NCBI GenBank assembly: GCA_019022495.1
Contig: JAFEKR010000012.1
Location: 1,116,001 to 1,180,000, forward strand
Length of the DNA stretch: 64,000 bases
Source of the DNA: Epichloe hybrida
Taxonomy: Eukaryota > Ascomycota > Sordariomycetes > Hypocreales > Clavicipitaceae
Direction: 5' to 3'
The notes under the pieces were generated by a model. That model saw only the letters and a program-made list of their open reading frames with translations, did not search any database and was not told the origin of the DNA. The position numbers were made by a program, and so were the translations under genes. Within the stretch, counting starts at the first letter, position 1, and the number at the start of each line of letters is the position of its first letter. Of the stretch, positions 36,173 through 48,406 are shown in pieces.

Positions 36173-36967
36173 AAGGTCTTCCGTTGACACAGATCAATTA
36201 ATCAGTCCGTCTGACGATGCCTCTGACCTTCCTTCAAGGCCCTCCGACCGTTCAAGACTCCTCTTCCTGACGATTTCTCTGACTAGAAACAAGGAATCTA
36301 ACTATCAGAAAGGTTTGCTAACGAGGCCTCTGCCGTTAACAAGGTCTTCCGTTGTCTTAGATCGATTGATCCAACCGTCGGACGAGACCCTCTGACCGCT
36401 AAGGACCACACTTACTAATGATTTCTCTGACTATGAAAGAGGTCTCTAACTATTAGTAAGGACTTCTGTTACGGATTAGTTAATCAGACTATCTGACAAG
36501 GCCCTATCACCTTCTCAGGATCCCTCTGACTAACAAATCCTCTCAACGTTTAAAGAGGAATCTGACTGTCAGAAGGTTTGCTAACGAGGCCTCTGCCTAT
36601 AATAAGGTCTGTCGTTGTCACAGATCAACTGATAAGACCGTCTGACAATGCCTCTGACTTTTTAACGAGGCCCCTGACTATTGAAGACCCCTCTAACTAA
36701 CAATTCCCCTGACTGTTAACGTGGAATCTAACTGTTAGAAAGTCTTCTAACGAGGCCTCTGCCGTTGATAAGGCCCTCTGTCATGGATTCATTGGTTGAT
36801 TAATCAAACCCTCGGTTACCCTTCCCTCTAACCGTTAGATTAGATTGATCACTAACGATCACTCTGACTGTCTGACAATGCCTCTGACCTTCTGACAAGG
36901 CCCTCCGACTCTTTACAAGGTCTTCCATTACCGCAAATTGATCGATTAGACTGTCTGACCAGGCCTC
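36173..36967. repeat. Degenerate satellite, six units of ~117-168 bp
   Basis: Unit starts share AAGGTCTTCCGTTG-like sequence, then a run resembling CAGATCRATTRATCAGAC, CGTCTGAC and CCTCTGACC. They lie at about 36173, 36341, 36458, 36604, 36770 and 36917. Within units, shorter CCTCTGAC and ACGAGGCCTCTGCC blocks recur. GC content is normal and CA/TG are plentiful, so it has escaped RIP, perhaps because units are short and diverged. No coding potential. Confidence 0.85.
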
Positions 36968-37005
36968 ACTTTTCCTTGCTTTGCATCCTTGCTTTGCAAA
37001 CGAAT

Positions 37006-40000
37006 TAAAAGCTAGTTATAATATTAAACGCTATGTAATTAAGAAGCTTACTAAAGTCTATTACTATTATTAGATAAATAAAAAAGCCCCTAGCTAGTTT
37101 AAATTCTCCCTTAAAGATAACTATAACTTTAACTATAAGATTATTATTAATATTATGTAAATTAATAGCTAGCTAGTCCTTTATATTATTAATTTAGTAA
37201 CCTTATTTTAAGCGGCCTAATTCCTTAACCTTAAGAAGCAGAAAGCTTATAATATCTAGGATATAATTAGAGAGTGCTAGATTAATATATATCTAGGCCC
37301 TCTAGACTAGATTATTTATAATACTAGTAATAACTTTGCCTTAGCTAAATTTAGGTATTATACTCGCTTAATGTTAATTAATATTAATAAGATACTTATT
37401 AAAGCCTATAATAGCATTAGAAAGGTTAAGAGATATTATAGACCTCTTTGCTAAGCCTATAATATTATTATAGACTTAATTAGTAAAGAGATTACTTCTA
37501 AATAGTAACTCTAGATAGCTATTAAAGCTATTAATAACTTAGTAAGCCCTAATAGCCTTATACTAACCTTACTAGTCTTTAGAGCTTACCTATAGATAAT
37601 AGATAAGTTATTACTAAGTGTCTTTATTATTTAATAAGCTAAAGTAATTTAGAAGGTAACTAATAAAGTCCGCTATTACCTAGCTAAGAGATAGGTTTAT
37701 AAGGCCCTTAGCGCCTAGAATAGCCCTAATACATTGCTAATACATTAGCTACTACTATAGGCTAATATATATATATAAAGAGAAAAAGGTAAATAACATA
37801 GCCTTTATAAGCTATTAGCTACTAATAAGGAGACCTATATAGTTAAGATACCCTATAGCCTAGCTAAGTTTTGCTTTATAGTAATAAAGCTATACTATAA
37901 GGACTTATAGTATATAAGGGTTAATAAGCAAAGCCTTTAGGATATTAAGGAGTATAACCTAGGCCTAGAGGTCCTTACCTATAATATAGCCCCTTCCTAT
38001 ACTATAGCCCTCTCTAATGCTATAGTCCTATTATAAGAAAGGGCTAAGGGGGCTAGGAGGGATAAGCTACCTATAAAGGGTAATAAGGTAAAAAAAAAGG
38101 AAAAGATACTAATTAAGAGAAAGTAAAGGAAGCTAAGGAAAAACCTTATAGTTTAATTTTTTATTAATAAGGGCATAGAGAAGCCTATAAAGGCTATTAA
38201 GGCTAAAGGTAATTCTATAGGAAGCTATAAAGTTAAAGAACTTATAGTAAGCCTTAAGGTAGCTAAAGCTACCCCTATAAGAAGCTATAAAGCTAGTAGC
38301 CCTAAGGAAGTAAAAGTAAAGGTAACTAGGGCCTAGGTTTATAATCCTAAGGAGCTTATTAGACTTATAAAGCCCCTTATATTTATTAATAAAGACTAAG
38401 AGAAAGCATTAATTAAGGAGATTATAGCTAGAGAAGTGCTAAATATAGCATTCCTTATAGTAAAAGAAAAGGCTAACTAAAACCTTACCCTTTAACTTTA
38501 CTAAGAGGGAAAGATTATAACCCTAGGGAGCCCCTTTAAATAATCTAATTAAGCTAAGATTAACGCATTATAAGCTTATAATATGTTTATATTTATAATA
38601 TTTAACCTAGTAAAGCATAGAGGCTACTAGATCTTTAATTCTTATATAGTCTAAGAGATTAAAGGTAAAGGCACTAAAACACTATATAAGAAATCACGCC
38701 TTATTATGTAAGGGCATAATAATAAAGGAAAAGAGGCTATCTTAACCTAATTGCTAATAATATAGTAATTAAGCTAATAGATTATTATAGCCCTTACTTT
38801 GTTATTAAAGCAAAAGGGAATTTACCTTTAGCTATAAGATATCACATAAGCTTACATTTAATCCTAAATAACCCTAAATAGGCTAATTATTATAAAGTTA
38901 CTAAAGCAGATTACACACCTCTTTCTAAAAGGCATAATAATAGAGGTTATTAAGCCCCTCTATAGGATTACAAAGGCTAGAACCCACTAGTAAGTAATAT
39001 ATTTTTATTACTATAGGGATAATCTTAACATAATAACCTTAATATATAATCCCTGCTTACTAATCACAGCCCTAAATAATAAAAACCTCTTTAGCATTAT
39101 AGGGATGTAAACAGATAACACACTAGGCCTTAGTAATAATAACTTCTTTAAGAAAGAAGAAAAAGAGCTTTAGAAGGTAAAGTTTATAGCTAAAGAAAAA
39201 CAACGCCTTATAACTATAAATCCCCTTATCTTTAATAGCTATATCTTAACCTAGAACGCTAATAACTCCCTAACCCTAACCTAAAAGGGCTAAAGTTAGA
39301 AGATTAAGGAAATTAACCTTTAATTACTAATAGCAAGGTAAGATTACATAGAGTAAAGAGCCTAAGGAAGTTATATTGCGATAGTCTGTTAACTAGAGGC
39401 ATTATATAACCTATTAATTGCCACATAACACTAAGGACCCTTTGCTAATAATATCTTATAACTTAATAAATACCTTAAGTAGCAAATTAAGCATTAGTAA
39501 TAGGGATTATAGTACATCCCCTTAACTCTTAAAAAAGCAAAGCTCTTTATATTTATAAATAAGTCCCTTGCTAATAATAAAGATCTAAGCTTATAGATTA
39601 GATATATTATTATAATTAGTAATAAAGTAATAAAGGATAATAATACCTTTATCTTAAAAGGGAATATTATTATATATAGCTTTACAAAAAGCAAGCGTGT
39701 AACCTATAGCGCACTTATATCTAAGCTATATAGCATGGTTTAAGGTGCTAATATCGCGTATATAATATTTATAACCCTTTAAATAATCACAGACTAATTA
39801 AAGATACCTTAGATCCTAATAATTCTCTATACGGACTCTTTCTTATTATATAAATGCCTTATAAAGCTAGGCATAATAAAAGAGAAGTAGCTAATAATTA
39901 ATATTATAGCCCTTTAGTAGTTATATAAGAGGAGGGAAGTCTATAAAGTTAGATAGATTAATAGCAGCGACAATCTAGCTAATATAATAACAAAGGCATT

Positions 40001-40569
40001 GCTAAATTTAGCCCTTTTAACCTTAATTAATTTAAACGAATTAATAATTTGTATGAAAGGATAGGTTAAGAGACCTATAAGGTTAAGCAAAGGGGAGGAT
40101 TAATATAATAGGCATATAGGTATAGACTATAATAACTAGGTTAATTAGAATAACTAAAGCTATAATAGCTAATAAGAACTGTGGATTCCTATTAAGGGAT
40201 TTACTTATATATACTTTCCTTTAATCCGATTTTTATTACGTTTTTAGGCTCCTTTAGCTATAAAGAAAAGAGAGAGTACTAGTGTAGCTTCCTTTAGACC
40301 CTTAGATAATAAATAGTCTAACCGTAGCTAAAGAGTAAAGCTACTAAAGGGATGCACGTAATGTAATTAAATACATCGCAAGCTACCTTACTCTATTAGC
40401 AGTAGCACTATACTATAGCCTTACTTTTCCCCCTTTTTGCTTACCTTCTCTTCTAGCTAGATTTCTCTCTTTCTCCCTCTTCTCTTCTCTTAGTTATTAG
40501 CTATTATTATTAACTTCATTAAATTTAACCTCGTTACACTAGTGCGAACGTTCCTTAGTGGAACTAACA
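37006..40569 (+). mobile_element. 5'-truncated copy A2 of copia element A
   Basis: Matches element A from about 23750 to its 3' end in collinear fashion. It includes the integrase, RT and RNase H relics and a 287-bp 3' LTR (40283-40569), which starts TGTAGCTTCC and ends ACTAACA. The 5' LTR and gag are missing. It has more TA-type changes than A. The open minus-strand frame 39494-39694 is the same antisense shadow seen in A. Confidence 0.9.
40283..40569 (+). repeat. 3' LTR of A2
   Basis: 287 bp, aligning end to end with 27045-27333. Confidence 0.9.
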
Positions 40570-42310
40570 GTTTTATTTAAAGATTAAAGACCTCTTCCCT
40601 CTTACTTTACTATAATCACGCTATACCTTTATATTCTTATCTAAAACTATTTACTATTAAATTTTCTCTTAGCATAGCTTCTATAACTATAAGTCTAGGA
40701 AAAGCTCCTAGTCTTACTAAATAAAGAGTTACTTTACTAGTAGCTAGAGAAATACACTAAGTAAGTATTAAGTAAAAGGACTTAGACTTATTTAAAGACT
40801 TATATTATATATAGAACCCTAAGGAGCTAGCTTTTACTTATACTATTTAAAAAGAAAGAATATAAAGATAAAGAAGTAATAAGGTAAAGGAAGTAACCCT
40901 TAAGCTAGATAAATAACTTCTAGTTATTAAGAATAAGGGTAAAGTGCTAGTGGAAATAGTAAATAAGTTATAGGGAGAAAACCTATTTAAGAATAAAAAC
41001 CTTTAACCTAGGAAATAATATATATTTAGCCTAGTAAATAAGTGCCTAAGGCTATATAATCTTAAGAGAATAGTAATAATTATAATAGTAACTATATATA
41101 ATTTATTACTTATAGGAGTTAAAGGTAAAGGGGTAAATACTATAATTAAGAGCCCTAGATAAATCTTTATAGGATATCTCTTAGATATAATACACCCTAT
41201 AGCTATATAAGCGCTAGGTATAAACTAGAGAGAGAACTTCCTTTAGGATAATAATTTTATAATAGGAATATTCTTTAACCTAGTAATAGGGAATTATATA
41301 AAGCTTTCTTTAGTAATCCTTTACTAAGAACTACTAGTAAAAGGGAATCTAAAAGTAATAAAAGGTTTACTTTTACTAGTAGCTAATTGAACTTTAAAGA
41401 ATTAAATAACTAGAGAGTTAAGGAAATTAAAGTTTAGGTAAAAGTTACTTACTAAATAAGGAAACCTAACCTTTAATAACCTATTAACTTAGTATACTAG
41501 AATATATAATTAATTAAAGAGAGGTAATACTATTAAGCTATTATATACTTAAAAGATTCTAATAGTTAAGATAGGATACTATCCTAGATTAGTAAGAGAG
41601 GTTAGTAAGATAAACTAGCTTACCCCTTATACTAAAGCTACTTCTAGAGTTTACTTCTATATATTCCCTCTTATATTTACCCTTAAGTTTCCTATATTTA
41701 TTCTTAAGATAGTAAGAAAGTTTATTAAGGTATACCTAATAGATATTTTCTATACTACTAGCCTTTTTATAGTATTAGTAATATAGGGGGATTTAGTTAA
41801 CTTAGTAATATATAAGACTAAAAACTATATCTATATTTCTAGAAAAAAAGGTAAGCCTATTATTCTAAATATTAAGCTTATTAGGGCTAAAAAATTTTAC
41901 CTCTATTTCTAGTATTAGCTATAGCTAAGCTATAAACTAAAACTATTAAAGTTCCCTTATTTATTTTAAGTTATACTATTACTCTTAGTAAGAGCTATTA
42001 AGCTATTTAGTAGTAATATAAGTATAAGAAATTAAGGATACTTAATTAATAATATAGTGTAATAGGAGTTAAGATAGGTAATATTAAGAGTTAAGAGGCT
42101 ATTACACTGCTTTTAGCTACTAGTAATACTAATTTATCTATAAGATTATCTTTTTAGTATTCCCTATAATCTAGTAAAGAGTAAAGGTATAATAGATAAT
42201 ATACTAATAGTGCTTATCTAGGGTCTTTAAGCACTTAGGTTATTTTGCTTAATAGGATTACCTATACCTAAAGACTTAATTAAAGTATAAACTATAATAA
42301 TACCTAAAGA
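40570..42310 (+). other. Unclassified RIP-damaged coding relic, part 1
   Basis: AT-rich DNA with long stretches that read as protein on the plus strand if TAA/TAG are taken as former glutamines, but no domain I recognise. It is not collinear with elements A, B, C or D. It continues beyond the MITE at 42319 and the hAT copy at 43197. Confidence 0.45.
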
Positions 42311-42736
42311 CTTCTTACCAGAGCTTTACACTCGTGTAGTGTAGTTTTTTGTGTAGTTTTTTTGTTTAATTTTATATCTAGCTAGTTATTAAAGTTATTA
42401 TCCTAAAAATCACGTAATCCTATAGAGTAAAATTCTAAGAAAAATACTATATATAAATGTGGGTCCTAAAGTGGGCCCTAGGCCCACAAATTGGAAATAC
42501 TACATTTGTAGTATTTTTTAAGTGCTAAAATGTAGTGAAATGTAGTTTTTCTAATTTATGGCCGAAGGATCCACTTTTAGGCCCACTTTTATATATAACT
42601 ACACTGTAGTTTTTAAGTTAGCTATCTAAAAATAGAAGTTTTATATCTCTATGTATTTTCTAAGATTAGATATTAATTATTTGTTAGAAAAAAAAAAACT
42701 ACAAGATGTAGTGTAGTGCAAAGCTCTGCTTCTTAC
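42311..42736. mobile_element. 410-bp hAT MITE, TSD CTTCTTAC
   Basis: The element spans 42319-42728. It starts CAGAGCTTTACACT and ends AGTGCAAAGCTCTG, a 14-bp inverted repeat with one mismatch, and an exact 8-bp duplication CTTCTTAC flanks it (42311-42318 and 42729-42736). GTAGTGTAG motifs near both ends are shared with the larger hAT copies. No coding capacity. It interrupts the unclassified relic, and removing it rejoins the host. Confidence 0.92.
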
Positions 42737-45700
42737 TATAGTATTATTTAACTAGGGCTATAGTAAGATATATAAGGACCTTATATCTATATAAAGGGAA
42801 TAAGGGAAAGGTCCTAATAGGACTAGAAGATAAAAATAAGCCTTTTTACCTATAGAGAGTAAAGTAACTATTAAGGATAGAAGTGCCTAATAAAGTTATA
42901 GAGAGTAGTAATATCCTAATTATTATAAATAAAGGGGAGTATATTAGAAGTAATAATAATTTATCTAAGCTACCTTCTAATTCTAGAGATAATAATACTA
43001 AGGATAATATATCTAAAGAAGAAATTATTAAGGGTAGGAAAACTAGAGGTAAAGCTAGTAAAAAGAAAGACCCTAGGGGTAATAATTATAAGGGTATAGG
43101 AGGTAGTAAAAGGGGGAAAACTAGAGGTAATAGTAATACTAGAGAAGGGGATAAGGATAGTAATAGAGGGAGAAGGAGTAATAGTAGCCCTAAGGGCAGA
43201 GTATTGCACTAAAACGTGTAGTGTAATGTAGTATTTGTAGTGTAGTGTAGTAACTACACTACAAACTACACTACACTACAAACTACACTAACTACAAGGA
43301 AAAAAAAACTACAATACATTACACTACAAATTTTTTTTCCTAAACTACACTAACTACAAACACTACAAATGTAGTATTAGACTTTTTATTAGTTATTAGT
43401 ATTATAAGGATTAAAAGAATGCTAGTTATATAAAAGCTTTTATTATTACCTATTTTATTTAATTAGTTATAGAATTTATAATATTATTTTATTTTAGTAA
43501 TTTTACTATAACTAAGTAAGGTTATATATAATATTATACTTTTTTAATAATACTATTTAACTTAATACTTTATTTCCCTAATATAACTTAAAGAAAAACC
43601 TTCTTATTATATTATTTACTATTTCTATAAATTATTTTATATTTCTATAAATTATTATTATTACTTATTTTAAAAAACTATAAAAAGAACTACTAGTAAA
43701 CTTAATATAAGTAGCTTATTATATCTTATTATAGCTTATAATAGCTTATAATAGCTTATAATACTAATATTACTAGTATTACTAAGATTACTAAGATTAC
43801 TAAGATTACTTATAATATTATTAGTATTAAAGTTTAATAAATAATAAATAATAAATAAATAACTTAAATATAAATACTAGTAATTATAAGTAAATTACTA
43901 TAGTAAAAGCTATAGTTTTTAATAACTTAGTATTTTAAGGTTTTTAAAAATATTAATATTATAAAAATGTTTTCTCTTTTATATTTTTTTAAAATAATAA
44001 TAAAAGTAAAATAATAGTAATAATAGTAATTAAGTAATAATAGTAATTAAGGTTATTAAAGTTATTAAAGCTCTTATAATAAGTATAGTATATTATATAA
44101 AAGTAAGTCTTAGTTTTATTTTAAAAAATAAGTTAAACTTATTTTAAAAAATAAGTTAAACTTATTTTTTATAGCTTAATTAAGCTATATAGGGTAATTA
44201 AAATAATACTATTAATTCTTTATTAATAGATTATAAATATTAGTTTATTATATTCTTTATTTATATATTATAGTAATAAGATATATAAAGTTACTATATA
44301 TAACTTCTTAAGGCTTTAGAATTATAAAGCTAAAAGTAATATTTAATTAGTTTAAATCTTAAATAAATAGTTTAAGCTTTTTTTAAGTTCTTATTATATT
44401 AAGAATAAGATTTAAGTACTAAGTATATATTTTATTAACTTCTAGTAATTTATCTAGATTTCTTAATTAATTTTATTCTATTAGTTTAGGGTATTTTTTA
44501 TTTAAAATAATAATAATAATATTTTAAAATATAAAATAATTAATAGTAATAGTAAATAAAATAATAAGAAGGTTTTTCTTTAAGTTATATTAGTAAAATA
44601 AAGTATTAGGTATAATAGTATTATTAAAAAGTTATAATATTATAAATTACCCTAGTTATAGTAAAATCCTTAAAAAAAGGTAAATTTTATAAATTATATA
44701 ACTAATTAGGTAAAATAGGTAATAATAAAAGCTTCTATATAACTAGCCTTCTTTTAATCCTTATAATAACCTTATATAATAAAAAAGCCCACTTTTTTTT
44801 TTACTAACACTACATTTGTAGTTTTTGTAGTTAGTGTAGTTACTAACTACACTAACTACACTACACTATAAGCAAAAAAAAACTACACTACACTACACTA
44901 TAAAAAAAAAAAAATACACTACACTAACTACAAGAAAAAAAAACTACACTATAAATACAAATTTTTCCTAAAAACTACACTAACTACACTACAAACAATA
45001 CTCTGCCTAAGGGTACTATTAATAGTAAGGGTAAGAAAGAAAGGCCTAATAATAATAAAGATAAGACTAGTAAGGGGGCTAGAGAAGGTAACCCTCCTAT
45101 AACTAATAATAATAATACTAGGGCTTTACCTAGGAGGCTAGCTAGGAATAGTATTAATAAGGAAAGAAAGTAAAAGAGAGATCTTACTAATATTAGGGGT
45201 CTATAACTATTACCTTTACCTCTATTACTATCTTTACTATAGCTATAAGGGAGAGTAAACCCCTTTATAAGTAAGTAGTTAACCCTTACCTTTACCTTTA
45301 TATAAGTAATATAACTAGTTACTAATAAGGAGCTATAGTAAATTTAAGATATATTTTTACTTAAGGATATTTATAACCCTAGACTAAAACCTATTATATT
45401 AAACTTATTTACTATTCTATTAAACTATACTTTCTAAGTAAGTAATAAGGGTATAATACTAGTTCTAACCTACCTTAGCGAAATAATAGGAGTTATAGTA
45501 AAATACTAACTAGTTATAAACTTATAGGATTTAATAAAACTTACTAATAATTATAGAATTTATATCTCCCTAACTATATTTATCTTTAATAAGTATTATA
45601 ACCTCTAGTTAAGGGGTGCCCCTTACTTATCTAAAGTCTAATATATAATAGCTAAGGAGTATAATAAAATAGTAAATAAATTTAAATTAAGGGCTAAGTA

Positions 45701-46560
45701 AGAGGCTTAACCCTTACTACTAAAATCACCTATATTACTACTAATTAAAGTATCTAAAAATTAGTTAAGTATCTTATTAAATCTTTACCCTTATAGTTAG
45801 ACTATAGTTATACTAACTTAGTAACCTCTAAAAATAAAAGCTTTAAGGTCTTAGCTTTATAAGAACTAATAGAAGTATAGTAAGGGTAAAATTAAAGCAC
45901 TTAAGGTATTAGCTATAATATCTAAGGCCTATTACCTAGTTTATACTACTCTTATAAAACTTAATAAATTAATTAATTACTACTAGAAAAATATTAAAGC
46001 TACTAGAATTAAGGGGTTATAGCTATAAGATTTAAAAGAAGCTAGTAAATTTCTAATATTAGTATTAAATAAAAAGAAAGGAGTCCTTATTTTCTAAGAG
46101 AGTTTTAGGTCTTTACCCCCTATATAAAATAATAAATATATTAAAGAAACTATTAGCTAACTAGGCTTATAGGCTAATACTTTAGGGGGTAATTAGTCTA
46201 TAAACTCTTTATTCTCTAAAGTAGTAGCTAAGTGCCTATATAGGATTAAGGGAGGGCTTTACCCTCTAAGAGTACTAGGGAGGCTAGATATCCTAATTAG
46301 AATTAGAGATTACTTAATATAGCTAGGTAACCTAATAAAGTATAACTATTTATCTAAAAGGGCTTTTACTATTTATAAGGAGTTATTTACTATTTTTAGG
46401 GGAGAAGCTAATAGACTATTAGCCCTATTAGATATAGAGATACTAGAAGTTATTATAATTATTAACTAATTATATTAGACTAAGATTAGAAGGGGAGAAA
46501 TGCCTAATAGGTTAAGGGGCTAGTGGTATAAGCTAATAAGTTAAGGGGGGGGGTAATACC
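42737..46560 (+). other. Unclassified RIP-damaged coding relic, part 2
   Basis: Host sequence flanking hAT copy 2. The piece 42883-43196 reads as a very basic, Asn/Gly/Lys/Arg-rich protein (KGRKTRGKASKKK, then NSNTREGDKD). Joined over the hAT insertion it continues in frame to about 45170, then with only RIP-type stops to about 46550. A basic low-complexity segment followed by ~450 codons of globular-looking sequence might be a nucleic-acid-binding protein of a mobile element, but no family is recognised. Confidence 0.45.
43189..45013. mobile_element. hAT-like element, copy 2, inverted relative to copy 1
   Basis: The element spans 43197-45005 (1,809 bp). It begins CAGAGTATTG and ends CAATACTCTG, with exact 8-bp duplication CCTAAGGG (43189-43196 and 45006-45013). 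It is the reverse complement of 4596-6526 along its length, including subterminal GTAGTGTAG arrays. The AGTAATCTT array is down to about three units here. No transposase frame. Confidence 0.92.
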
Positions 46561-46744
46561 TATAGTAATATTTAATGTTTTTTTTAGACTAATAGTTAGG
46601 GGTAACCACTAAGTGGTAGTAGACGTGACAGGTAGGGGCAGGTGCGAGGCACCTGGCCCACCTAGCACAAAAACCCCACTAGCAGATTTTTTTTAATAGG
46701 GCTTCTTTTCTCTCGGATTATTACCTCTAGAATTTAATTTGAGT
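46561..46744. other. Transition zone with small hairpin
   Basis: Boundary of the AT-rich block. GCAGGTGCGAGGCACCTG (about 46638-46655) forms a short hairpin. No gene seen. Confidence 0.4.
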
Positions 46745-47245
46745 TGATTAAATCATCAGAAGCTTCGATCCTGTCAGATACTGTTCTTAAATCGTCAAAT
46801 TGTCAGTCAAATCGTTAGTCAAATTGTTAGTCAAATCACCAGTTAAATCATAACTGCTTTTTAGGGGGGGAGGGGGGGTAGGGAGGAGGAGGCCCGCCGC
46901 AGGCGATAGCTCGCCGCAGGTGGCCCCCGGTAGGGCCCCCGGAGGGAATAGAAAAGCTTGAATATCTAAAGATATTAGTTAAATCGTCAGTCAGTCAGTC
47001 ACTCAGTCAGTCACTCAGTCAGTCAAATCGTCAAATCAGTCAAAAAGTCAGTCAAATCGTCAAATCGGTCAAATCGGTCAAATCGTCAGTTAGTCAGTCA
47101 GTCAGTCAATCAGTCAGTCAGTCAGTCAGTCAGTCAGTCAAATCGGTCAAATCAGTCAATCGGTCAAATCGTCAGTCAGTCAGTCAGTCAGTCAGTCAGT
47201 CAGTCAGTCAAATCGTCAAATCGGTCAAATCGTCAGTTAGTAAGA
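46745..47245. repeat. GTCA / AAATCGTC tandem array with embedded G-rich tract
   Basis: (GTCA)n runs alternate with AAATCGTC and AAATCGGTC units across about 46780-46850 and 46977-47240. Between them, 46862-46896 is a G-run cluster with at least four G-tracts of three or more, capable of a G-quadruplex on the plus strand. It is followed by GCCGCAGG repeats and CCCCCGG. It separates RIP-damaged DNA from the gene island. Confidence 0.9.
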
Positions 47246-47379
47246 AAAATACGGAAGCGGATAATAGTTAGCCCGGGCGGATACCGACGCTTTCCCTGCG
47301 CCTATGATGCCGATAAATTCGGGCAGCCATAAGGATCTAGTATTTACTAAGCTCGTATACGCTTTGCCTGTTGTGCTTG

Positions 47380-47730
47380 TGATTCATAATGCTTTTTTCT
47401 CTTCGATGTCTGCGGCCCGGGTTGGCGATCCAACAAGCTTGGCACGATGAAAATCGATGATCACGACACGTCCAGTTTGCTCGTTCCACAGCATGGGATT
47501 TTCTCCCCGCCATACGACATGATGAGCATGTGACAGACATTCTCCTGCTCCAGTGACAAGTCAATGTTGCCGAGGAAAACAGGGGCAGCACCTCCCTGAG
47601 GCTTTTGTAGGATCCTATATGCCTGGATTTGCTCACATTGCTGAAGCCACGATTCCTGGACAATGTAGACGCGTTGTTCAGCCAACAAGCTTGCTGCGCG
47701 AGGTGACCTCCCGCCAAGGTGCGCCGTCAA
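47380..47730 (-). pseudogene. Protein-kinase-like fungal protein, internally deleted and frameshifted
   Basis: Minus strand 47730-47461 reads AYRILQKPQGG..PVFLGNIDL, then HMLIMSYGGEKI, as in fungal kinase-like proteins near the hinge. At KIP the frame shifts, and the other frame continues MLWNEQTGRVVIIDFHRAKLVGSP (down to about 47380), which is the NVLWN...LIDFDRA segment of the same family. The catalytic-loop part between them (H-x-D-x-R-x-x-N) is missing. An internal deletion plus frameshift makes it a pseudogene. Family assignment is from recalled motif order. Confidence 0.6.
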
Positions 47731-48406
47731 TGAGGGGCGTGAAGAAGTGGGTGGGGGACTTTGACAAGGCCAAGAAGCAATAAGCCAGTAATAAGCCAGT
47801 TATTCCCTGACGTCTGTTTTGACGTTTTTTTTTTTTTAAGCGAGCTTGTTGTGGGACCCGGAAATTAGAACGACGTCTTGGCGTCCTTCAGCGCTGGCAT
47901 GGGTGGGCATAACGCATAATGGTCTTGAAATGCAGTTGTCGCATTGCTAATTTGCTGGTATTAGGTATTGCAGAGATTAGCACAAAAGAAAGAAGGAGGC
48001 CAAACAACGGCATGCGCTGATGCAGAGTGTCTGCGGTTCCACCAGTAGCGACTCGTTGGGGCCATCAGTCCCGTCCCTGCTTCCCGGGCTGAAAGAGTCC
48101 ATTCTGTTGTTCGGACCATCGCGCGCCTCTTGGGGCTGAGAGACTGATTTTTTTACTTGTCGTCGCTGCCAAGAGGCTGACTCGTGGGACCACATTGAAA
48201 AGCAACGATTTCTGATGGCCCCGTTACCAGCTAGTCAGTTCAGTGGGTGGCATACAATAACACAGTTGCTCGGGGGGGATACATAAGACTCGAGGCTGCC
48301 GCCTTTCTGTTCACGAGTCGCTGGGTTCAACAGACCCAAGCTTAACCTGAACCACCATTTGGACTTGACAATACGGATCCGTGCCCGAGGACCATTCTCT
48401 TTCGCA
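47731..48406. other. Intergenic
   Basis: GC-balanced, includes a T13 run near 47826. Short frames on both strands have no recognisable content. The right part is presumably the promoter of the GPI-anchored protein gene. Confidence 0.4.

Noticed and set aside
46977..47240. CRISPR array
   Set aside because: Regular repeats of 4-9 bp without unique spacers, in a eukaryotic genome; it is a simple tandem array.
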